From: Ophiothrix spiculata
Lineage: Eukaryota; Echinodermata; Ophiuroidea; Amphilepidida; Ophiotrichidae
Assembly: GCA_000969725.1 (NCBI GenBank)
Contig: JXSR01S003831.1
Reading direction: 5' to 3' (one strand)
Length of the DNA stretch: 20,484 nucleotides
Shown: positions 1-9,200 of the stretch, in pieces
How positions within the stretch are numbered: position 1 is the stretch's first letter
Layout: each line of letters begins with the position of its first letter
The notes under the pieces: model-generated
What the model was told of the DNA's origin: nothing
What the model saw: only the letters and a program-made list of their open reading frames with translations
The model's database searches: none
Program-made: the position numbers and the translations under genes

Positions 1-480
1 TTTTTTCGTTGCCAGTTTACTTTAAATTGAATGAAATACATTTTAATTAAGGAATAAGGGAAACAATAAGGGGGAGGGGGGATTTGATCAGTTTTATGTT
101 AACTTATATTCAGTTGACGAAAAATAAAAAAAATGAAGTTTTAAGAGCCTGTTTCGACATATTACAGTCGAGCATAAAAATATGTATCATTAATAGTACA
201 TTTAATGTAATTGACCAATGTTGACTACAGACCAGTTCCTCTTACTTAGTTTTGTCTGGATGGTATTAACATTTATTTCTCTAGTGCGTAAAAGTCAATA
301 CGTTTGTATAATTATCTATCAGACGATCGAAGACAAACTCAATTACAGAAGGAATGGCGTTGATGATATTTATGTCAAAGTATATTAATGTATCATGGTA
401 TAATTAGCAACACTCACTCTTTAACAACTTACAAATAAGGTTAAAATGTTGGTCCCTTGCAACCCTATAAAGAGTTAATT
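1..480. other. AT-rich non-coding DNA, no gene seen
   Basis: No ORF, exon-like open stretch or strong splice pair was recognised. A stretch around 325-390 (GACAAACTCAATTACAGAAG and following) weakly resembles 2688-2740 (CAACAAACTTGATTACAGAG and following). This suggests a very old dispersed repeat or duplicated segment. Confidence 0.5.
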
Positions 481-713
481 TCGGGGTCCGCTCGTCAGTT
501 CGACAACTCGTTTAAAATAAGGTTCGCCAGTACAAAAGCTCATTTTCCTATACCGGAGAGTTTGCCCTGTCCGAATTCTAAAATAGGGTTCACTAGTCCG
601 AATTTGAAAAAAAAAATATTTGTTAGTCCGAAAATGAGATAAGGTTTGCTGGTCCGAAACTTAAAAATGTCGGCTTATCCTAAGGGTTGGCCGTCCGAAA
701 ATGAAATAAGGCT
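481..713. repeat. Degenerate minisatellite, GGTTCGCTAGTCCGAA-type unit
   Basis: Six to eight degraded units of roughly 25-40 bp, each built on a core like GGTTYRCYRGTCCGAA followed by an A-rich AAATGAAATAA-like tail. The clearest cores are near 590-605 (GGTTCACTAGTCCGAA), 625-633 (GTTAGTCCGAAAATGA), 643-658 (GGTTTGCTGGTCCGAA) and 685-705 (GGGTTGGCCGTCCGAA). The 61-codon ORF across 457-642 is a by-product of this repeat and is not called. Confidence 0.7.
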
Positions 714-1224
714 CATGTGCAATGTGCGGATATAACAAGTATCCCACGGTATTAGAATCGACACAATTTATTATTTATACATCATTAAACAAATGCTATT
801 TATAATGTTTGTGCAAGGTTTTAGCTATGAAAAATTAACATGAGATCGCAAATATATTGATCTTTACAGAAGCACGTCTATAGGCAGCGAAAAGAATCAC
901 TGGAGAAACAAAGTTTGAAGTTTGTCATCAACAGAATATGTCCATCTGAAATGAATTGTCTTGTCTACGCTTGATTTCAACATCAAAAGTTGATTTCGGG
1001 GGAAGAAAGAAAGAAAGAATTATTTAGGTCTTCTTCCAAGAGTCATCAGTCTCATAACATTCTTGCTAATAAACGCAATTCAACAATATTTGCCGAAACA
1101 TAAAGATTAATGAAAATTAACTAGATCATTCTTAATGAATCAATTTACCACTTATTTTAACGATTGATTAATTAAATCTGTTCAAGAAGGTAAACAACAA
1201 ATCAGACCTTTAAAAGGATACTTC
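714..1224. other. AT-rich non-coding DNA
   Basis: No coding or RNA gene signal was recognised. Short A-rich runs only (for example GAAAGAAAGAAAG near 1004-1017). Confidence 0.45.
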
Positions 1225-1843
1225 AGGCTCATTCCAGTGGAAACTGAACCTTTTTTGATTTCAAGCAAAAAATCAGCTTTTTTATTCGACCACATAAACA
1301 TGTTTTTCACTCATACATGTGTTACTTGGTACGTTAGAAGTATTTTCAAATCAGAAATTGTAAAGTTTGTATATCCGTGCATGAATGAGCAAATGTTTTG
1401 TTTAAAAAATGTCACAAACGTTACCAAAAAGTTACACCAAAATGTCACAAACGTTACCAAACGTTACAATACAAAACAATGCATTAAAATATATCCTTGC
1501 GATATAATGTTCTGTAACTTTTATGAAATATTTGTAAATATGTTTCCCATAATCGGTGTAAGGCGCAATAAAAAAATCGTTGACACTTCAGACAAATTGT
1601 ACTTTGAAGTGATTAGGAGCAAAAAACCATTTCCGGTCACAAACGTTACCGAACGTTACATGGACTTTACTCAGGATTTTGGCAATTGATTTAATTTTCA
1701 AACATCTACATGTCTTGAACCCACCAGTGAGCACCATTATCAACAACAAACTCGTTGATATGATGTTTATGTTAGGTTCTGTGGCCATTTAAAAGTGATT
1801 TTTTTCAATTTTTCGGTCACAAACGTTACTTTGGAATGAGCCT
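1225..1843. mobile_element. Non-autonomous TIR element with internal GTCACAAACGTTACC motifs
   Basis: Bounded by an exact 12-bp inverted repeat, AGGCTCATTCCA at 1225-1236 and TGGAATGAGCCT at 1832-1843; four further bases outside it match with two mismatches. Inside are four direct copies of GTCACAAACGTTAC(C/T) at 1411, 1444, 1636 and 1816, two of them followed by an extra AACGTTAC. The 150-codon ORF at 1237-1689 spans them, encodes repeated N-V-T-N-V-T and starts inside the TIR. I read it as element sequence that happens to be open, not as a transposase. The motif copies may be subterminal transposase-binding repeats (inference). No target duplication was identified. Confidence 0.6.
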
Positions 1844-4089
1844 TCAGCATTTAAAAAGAAATGCAACTGAGGTGTCTGTCCTTTTAAAATGTTCAACTTT
1901 TTCAGTTTATATTTTGTGCATTGATTTTTCACAAATGTCTGTGTAACTTGAGATAATACTACCATTAATTGTATTTGCTATTTATGTGTTCATTGAACAG
2001 TGGTCAGATGGACCCACTAAAACAATTGTTATTGTTAAACAACGGAAAAAATAAAAAAAAAAATCAAATTTCCACATGAGAGTGACCACTTTCCCCTAAA
2101 TTTACTATAGATCTTAAATCCTACTAGCTTGTCCTGAGTAAGGTCATACCATTAATGTTCTAGAAGTCTTTTTGTAACTAAAAAGGCATAGAGAAGTTTT
2201 TCGTTCTTGAAAAGGAGGACTATCATCTGTTTGTCTATTTCTAACACTAACTTACATAGTTTTATTAAATATTTGTTAATTATTAACGTACATATAAAAT
2301 ATAATATCATGGGAATATAATGTAAACATTGGATTTGAATATATAACCGTTTTTATTGAGTGTTTACAATAAATATCGTTTTTTAATAAAAGATAATGTT
2401 TTATTAAAGCTTCTCTGAGGATGGTACTAAGCCAAGATGCATCATTCATGTGACATTGAATAGAAAACTTTAAAAGACTAAACTAATAATGACTGAATGG
2501 TGTAAACATTGACTTTTATAAAAGTCAACTGTCTCCACTTGATTATTGCATGCCCTGTGGACTTAAAAAAGTGTTGTTAAGTGTAACTGTAACGAGAAAA
2601 ACTAAACATAATTATGTGCATCTTGATTTTTTTTTCATGTTTCGGGCATACTTATATCATCAGTGAAATATACTTGGTCTGGCGATCAACAACAAACTTG
2701 ATTACAGAGATAATTGCTTTGCTGACATTTATTACTAACCAAATGAATGCATTATAATCTTATGTCGTAGTTAATCGAGTCTGGAATTATTTTTGGTGCC
2801 ATAATCATGATAATATACCATGTAACAACATGCCTCAAGATGTGAAAATAGTCCCATTAAAAGTTTTTAGACCATTAACACAGAATATTTTTTAATTTTT
2901 ATATCAATGGATGCATGGATGGTAGGTTTTACTATAAATATTGATCCCCTCCCGTAAAAAAAAACCCTGTCATCCACTAGGTATAGTTTTATGACAACAG
3001 CTAATTTGACCTATCATGGAAGACACTCAAGTGCACTGGCTTTTGAAAGTATCAAACAACAGGCGGTTGAAGAAAAAGGGCTTGCTTGACATTGTGGAAG
3101 CAAGAATTATTCTTAAGATGATTTTACAATCGCCACCAAAGTCAGGCATTTTAATGCAACTTTACTTGTGTCACCGTTTTTTGTATATTATTGAAGCTGA
3201 ACTCAATGCGCTGATGTGACACTTTGCTCCAGCAAGTCACGAGGCTTATAATGTTTTCCGCAAGTAGTTCATTCATAGTATTGACATAGTTTTAAACGAT
3301 AAATATCTTACGGCTACATGTTCAATTTTCTCGACTAAATCCCCATACAGACACCATATTAATGGTCCTTTTATAATAATCAGTACTCCGTCAGATTTAC
3401 AGAACGCCTACTAAACATTGTACATAACCCAATAATCAGCGTGCATTCTTTTCAAACAATCCGATCTGTTTTTATAGAAAAAAAAGATGGAAAAAGAAAA
3501 AGGAAACAAATACCCCGACTCTATTAATTTTGTTCTAAGCAACCAATCATTTTGTCATGTATTTTATAAAAGTGTCTGATAACATGGGACATCTGAAGGT
3601 TCTGAAGCTTGTTTTAAGACTTCGTGTTAAAAGAACCATATATAAAATCGGCCTGCAATGCAATATTTATCTAAACTGTATAAAGAACACATTTTAGTAC
3701 ATAACAAATCTGCCCACGTTTGTTATTTACACCGGCGTATTCGGCAACCTTTGCGTTTAAATCTGGAAAGCCCTTGATTTGGATGCACCTTGAAAATATA
3801 TCTTCGAGTATCAAATTTTAAAATGCCAATGCATTTTTGGTCTTATCAATCTTTCCTTTGATGTGTTAGCCATAACATTACAGACAATCTAAAATATATC
3901 ACTAACCCGTACTACATCTTCTTACTCAATAATTGTAACCAATGATTATCCTGCCACATTATAGTCTTTACACAGTATTCTTTTAAGAATATTATTTATT
4001 TCCATTTACATTTTTATAAATGTTTATTATCACTGTTCACGGGTTTTTTTTGCTCCTCATTAATTAGGAATGTTATCGATATATGGATG
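1844..4089. other. Long AT-rich stretch without recognisable gene
   Basis: Nothing coding is supported. A perfect 18-bp palindrome TGACTTTTATAAAAGTCA sits at 2510-2527. An open stretch of 67 codons at 3016-3219 has no recognised family, no splice context and no domain, and is not called. This is likely intergenic DNA or a 5' intron of the receptor gene. Confidence 0.45.
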
Positions 4090-4237
4090 TAAATGTGTGC
4101 ATTGTAAGGCTTGGGGTCCAAATACATTCGCTCTTCGAGTGATGTTCGTTCTTGATATTCGCTCTGATTTATTCGCCAAACTGGGGAGCGAATGTTGCAC
4201 TCATTGCGCGACATATATATTTAAATGTGTGCATTGT
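4090..4237. repeat. Perfect 16-bp direct repeats flanking a 116-bp insert
   Basis: TAAATGTGTGCATTGT occurs at 4090-4105 and again at 4222-4237 without mismatch. The segment between carries several ATTCGCTC-like motifs (near 4127 and 4157) and an inverted copy GAGCGAATG (4187-4195). Perfect long direct repeats around a short insert resemble the target duplication of a retroposon, but no poly-A tail or Pol III box is visible. A local tandem duplication is the alternative. The right repeat ends three bases before the next MITE's TA. Confidence 0.5.
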
Positions 4238-4242
4238 CAGTA

Positions 4243-4400
4243 CACTCTAAAAAAAGTTGTGTTAAAAAGGGAACATGGATAACAGGTTGGGTTAAATTTT
4301 GCACAAAGTTGGGTAAAATTCTACACAATGTTGGGTAATGGAGCACGTTTTACCCAACCTGTCAACCATGTTCCCTTTTTAACACAACTTTTTTAGAGTG
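4243..4400. mobile_element. Tc1/mariner-like MITE (TA target duplication)
   Basis: A 158-bp element flanked by TA (4241-4242 and 4401-4402). The ends read CACTCTAAAAAAAGTTGTG and its near-exact reverse complement, and the inverted repeats run about 49 bp with a few indels. The core holds three tandem units of about 22 bp containing GTTGGGTAAAA. There is no room for a transposase, so it would be mobilised in trans. The TA duplication and CACT start fit the Tc1/mariner superfamily (family-level knowledge). It is related in design to the element at 13448-13721. Confidence 0.8.
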
Positions 4401-5890
4401 TAAGTAGTATTTGAACTATGAAGTGCAAATGTAATAAACATGCATGTAATGAATGAAATTGATGAGTTTGAAGATCTTTAATTCGCCATTTAGTTGCTTG
4501 GAATTAAGTATGATTTTAAGCAAAAATAAATAAATAAATAAATGAAATAAAAATGGAAATTATACTATATATAAATAAGTTTCAATAATCTAATCATGAT
4601 GTATTATCAACAATTTATCTCCGTTGTTTCGTCATTCGAATTTTAATATTATACAACTTTCAGTTTCTCAAGGATTCAGCAGAGGAAAACGAAATGCAAA
4701 AAAAGGGGGAAATCCCTGTTAGATTACATCAAGATTTTGTAAGCCGTAAATTGTGTATATGAATTTCATATTTCATGGACGACCCTCTGTTTTTGCTAGA
4801 CAAGTGTAGCATCATCTCAATTTTTGTTTCCAAACATTTGGTGATCTCTGCGTCATTTGAAGTGTTTGTTTCTTTGTCAAATTCAATTCTTACATATCAA
4901 AATATTCATTAGTAGAGAGTTCGTGCGATGGAATTCATTTGTGCATCAAGAATTAATCAAAAGCTAGTATTACTTTCGTATATCATTTGCTTCTGTGTCC
5001 TCGCTTAATCAGTGTACAACTAAAGTAGAGCCTAACAAATAATCGTTAAAATTTAAAAATTCACTACAGATTGACATGGGACGTCTTCAGATATGTGATC
5101 ACAAAATTCTGTAGTTGAAGAGTAAACAAAGATCTTAAAACAATGTGTGGGGTTCTTTCTAACATTCTACAGAACAGAACAATTTTTCCTCCAAACTTAC
5201 ATTTGATAAGAATTTTCAAATAACTAGTCAATATGGCGCTGAAATCATTGATTCAAACACTAAGAAAAATATATAAATGGATTATGTGAATATCAACTGT
5301 AAGATAGAAAGTATGTTAACGTTATCAAATCTAAAGTGTATTGTGTTCTTAACATTTAGACAATAGGCCGAATTCATAAAATTAAAAATTGTTATTTCTA
5401 TAGGTTTTACTTAAATATCTATTCAAAAAAAAAAAGCACCACTGATTTGCAAGAACATTCATTTTTTACGGCTATATTTGTGCTGTGAAAGAAAACACTC
5501 TGACGTATACTAGCGTTTGTAAAAGGTGTAAATCGGGGACACACATCTTATTCTGCCAAGGGGAAATGTTGAAAATTGTGACAAATTAATATAGACATGA
5601 AGCTGTATCGTTTGTGCTTGAAACATACAAGGCGATAGAAAAAGCAATTTCTAATTTCATGTAATCAAATGCTATCCTGCGTATTGTTTGCATGGTAGCT
5701 TTTGCTTGTTTGGGTTGATACTTGACAAGAACAGGTATTTGTACAAGCGAAAGGTCGTAAGTAAGCCATTGCTGAAGCTAAATACTTTTTTTCTAGTATA
5801 CCTGTTGCTTTTTTCTGCATTTCTTTTGCTTACTAACACTACTCATATGACATAATGATGTTATTTACTTCATGAATTTGTATTTTGCAG
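4401..5890. other. AT-rich DNA upstream of the CUB-like exon
   Basis: Mostly featureless; it contains AAATAAATAAATAAATAAAT near 4525-4543. A short open stretch from ATG 4928 encodes a leader-like peptide (see findings) but has no good donor. The distal 3' end (about 5785-5890) is a pyrimidine-rich 3' splice region with TACTAAC. This is probably the intron before the CUB-like exon. Confidence 0.45.
5831..5837 (+). promoter_or_regulatory. Branch-point motif TACTAAC before the CUB-like exon
   Basis: An exact TACTAAC, the optimal pairing to U2 snRNA, lies 54-60 nt upstream of the 5890 AG, after a long T/C-rich stretch (about 5785-5830). This supports 5891 as a real 3' splice site and argues against translation starting at the ATG at 5872. 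Confidence 0.55.
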
Positions 5891-6283
5891 CTCTATGTAG
5901 AAATCCAGTGACTATTTCTTTAACTGAGAAAAGTCAAGAGTCGAACTTCACATGTTTAGATCAGACACTGAGTAACCAATCTGATGATTCGATACCCATA
6001 AAATGCTGCTGGATGCTTCCCCCTGGTCAAGGATTAAAACTGACTATCCTGCAAATGTCACCAAGGGATATCCTGAGCATCAATGAACTTTATGCTACAA
6101 ATGAAGTTATTCCAGTTTGGAGAGGAAACAGTTCTTGTTCTGATGGACTGCAGAAGTGCCCATTTAGAGTACAACAATTTTTGTTTTCAAATGCGAGTGC
6201 CTTTAGATATATTGAGATGCAATTAGATCTACATGAGTTTGAGTATAGTGTTATTAACATTGCTTCAGATATTAACTTACAAG
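5891..6283 (+). CDS. Exon: divergent CUB-like extracellular domain
   Basis: A 393-nt exon (131 codons), phase 1 on both sides, which is the class used by shuffled extracellular modules. The acceptor is TATTTTGCAG, with a pyrimidine tract and an exact TACTAAC branch motif upstream; the donor is G|GTAAGT. The product starts near LCRNPVTISL and has six cysteines (residues 3, 22, 39, 40, 83, 90). CUB-like features are the CCWMLPPGQGLKL segment (39-51; compare C-x-W followed by P-x-G in CUBs), VWRGNSSC (76-83) in the place of the usual strand plus DG turn, and FLFSNASAFRYIEMQ (97-111) resembling the S-x-S-N-x-L strand. Four N-glycosylation sequons (19, 29, 80, 101) indicate a secreted or extracellular location. 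An in-frame ATG at 5872 lies inside the acceptor tract and would give only a very short leader, so I treat this as an internal exon. The CUB call is by pattern only; an unnamed beta-sandwich ectodomain is the alternative. Confidence 0.8.
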
Positions 6284-9200
6284 GTAAGTGATAAGACAAA
6301 AAACCCTAATACATAATCTAACAAAGAATAAAATATTATTATTAAAGGCCACTGATTTTTTTTTTATATCTCTAAAAATATAAATCACATTTATTGCAAA
6401 TCATACATTTCCGAACAAAATGCTTTAATACATACTTTTTTAGTATTTTTTATGTTGGTCATTGCTTGAAACCTGTCAGTTACTTTCCTCAAGACTTACT
6501 CAGAAAGTTAACTTCATCAAAAGCAAACGCCATTTTGGGAAAAAATGAACACATGTTATCGTAAATCTTTTTTATTATTGTTATCATTATTGTCAAAATT
6601 AATCTTCCAAGTCACGGGATGCTTCATTGATTCATGTCATATGTTTCAAATCGTGAATGCTGTTAATGGGACAATCTTCCCGGAGCGCAGATCCAGATAC
6701 ATGCGCATCTTCGAGATCCAAATCTGAGAACCGCATCTCCATAGACCGCTTTTCAAGTACGCATGTATGCAGAGTGCTGTACAGTATATCCGGATCTGAC
6801 GCCCGTGCAGCCACAGTCTTCTGCAAAGTGGCTTACGGAGATGCGTATTAATCGGGATTTGCGTGTAGATTGCCCCATTGTCTCGAGAGTATATAGCAAA
6901 TATTTGTAACAAATACTTTTTCGCCTCCTTAACGCACTTTTCTGGCAATTGCCTTAAAATTGATTGAGCTTTTTTGTCCAAACAAACTAGAGTGCAAGAT
7001 AAAAACATGCACTCATAATCACAATGATAAAATGTCTGAATGCTAATTTCTTTAGCAATGTTAATGAGGATATTCCCTTGAAGGGATTTGAGACCATTTT
7101 TATGATATACGATTCTTTAAAAAAAAAGTTGTTGATCAAATGTTTGCCGGAATTGCAGTTGCATTTTGTTCTTATTTGAATAAAGGACCATAACCTACAT
7201 AATAGTTTATGGTCCTTTATTCAAATAAGAAAAAAATGTACTAGTATGCTAAATTTGTGACCATAGCAGGTCGGATCAGATATTTTTAATAAATACAGCT
7301 CATCAGTTTCCTTTTCTTCATTGTACTCTTAAAGACAGGTCATGTCCATACAATTGTAACTGTCTAGTAAGCCATAACAACAGAGTCGTGGTCTCGTGTC
7401 TGCAATGGGATCTACAAACAGTAGCAAGATTACCAAATATGACGATTGACTTGTAAGTGTAAATACATGCAAGCAAAAAGATGGAGGAAAATGGTGATGG
7501 ACGTGAAAGAAGTGGACACTTGTATTAAATGAGTTTTGACGGAATAGGAATGATGCAACGGTCGAATGATCAATGTTTTGGATGAAAACGGTTAGAGGAA
7601 ACATAGTTAAATGTTATTCGCATACCTTAAGTATTAACAAACGTTCAGTGCATATCGTTACTAGGAAATAATACCATTTGTTAATATGTTTACATTTTTA
7701 GACAGATGAAAGCAAGTAAATTGGAGTCTATTCCGAAGAATACATTTAGTAATCTATCCGAATTGACGTACCTGTAAGTATACGAATAGGCGTTTCAAAT
7801 GTGATACGGTATTGGAAAAAGTCACAAGATGGAGGCCCGTGATACTTATTTCGATGTGTCCAAACTTACCAACAAAAAGCAATGTTATGGGAATGATGTA
7901 TGCATATCAAATAATTTAATATAAGTTCAGGATGTCAGAGTCCGTATAATTTCTTTATAATAAGTCATTGTGGAGTACAGGACACTTACGAAATTGGAAC
8001 ACTTCGGGTTAACCATGTGACTTATTTTTGATAGATCACAGATACCATCACAAAATGCATCCCTTCCTCCTCAAATCAACATTCTACTTAAGGGACAACC
8101 ACCAAAACGATTGATTTCTTATGCTTATTTTCTCTATGCTATTTTTATTTCTTTAGACTCGGCATTAAATGACTCCATGCATCTCTAAAGGTCATCCCTT
8201 GCGTTAAGGGAAAAATAATGACTCTACTTCCGTCAGGGCCGTGTTCATTTAAATTGAGAAGAGAGAGTTTGGTATAATTGTAGGATATCTAAGAATTTTT
8301 ATACATTTTTTTGCAGCAGAAATCAATTTTGATTTTATAAAAGTAGTGGTTTTCTACATTATTCATAAAACGAATGTGAACATTTGACATCCCCATTGTT
8401 TTGAAGAAAATTTTGATTTCAATTCTTATTTTCCATTTTCCATATTTTCTTATGGTGTTATAGTTGCACCATACATTAATGCATGACAGTAATTTTGATG
8501 ATATCAATGAAAAAAGTGAACTGATACCTATATATTGACACCACGTATTTGAATTTAGGGGGTTTTGCTATATGAACAGAATATGGGGAAGGTGTACAGC
8601 TTCTTAATATCGCTTATTGTTGCGATAACGAGGGGGCATTCTACAGGAATTACAGATACAGATGCACGAGCATCTTTGAAATACAGATTTCCATAGAGAG
8701 TAATCTAAGCTTTATGCAATGGTATATAAATGCTTAAAATTGCAGAACAACAAGAAAACTATGATGATTGTCTCTTACTTATTAAATCATTTGATGTTAT
8801 TTTTTTTCAAGAAATTTAGGAAAGAACAACATATCGTATGTTGACCCTGAGGCATTTGCAGACCTACTTAAACTACAAAAAATGTAAGTAAGGATTCAAT
8901 AATTTGTTTCTATGAATTATACTCTCGTATTGATAGACAACAATACTTGCTTTAACATGTTTAAACAGTATTATTCTTTAAAGATACTAGGCTAGATTTT
9001 TAGAACTACATACTTTGATATACGTTGATCCTCATTCTTGTCATTTCTCTAAAGTCAGTCTGATTGAACACATTTGGTAACACCCATCTACCTTATTATT
9101 TCTACAGTTTCTTGACCATTTGAAAACATTGAAGTATCTGTTGGCATTATTGGCGAAATGCAATAAAAAAGCTCTTTAAATAAAATAATAACTCGATGTT

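Noticed and set aside
1237..1689. 150-codon ORF as a real gene
   Set aside because: It begins inside a TIR and spans repeated GTCACAAACGTTACC motifs; no domain and no splice or promoter context.
3016..3219. 67-codon ORF
   Set aside because: No recognised domain, no splice signals, and length expected by chance; left uncalled.
5640..5723. Hydrophobic MVAFACLG peptide at 5693 as the first exon
   Set aside because: Very short, preceded by an in-frame stop and followed by a weak donor (G|GTTGAT); less convincing than the 4928 candidate.
5872..5890. ATG at 5872 as start codon of the CUB-like ORF
   Set aside because: It lies within the 3' splice tract (TATTTTGCAG) downstream of an ideal branch motif, and MNLYFAALC is too short for a secretory leader.
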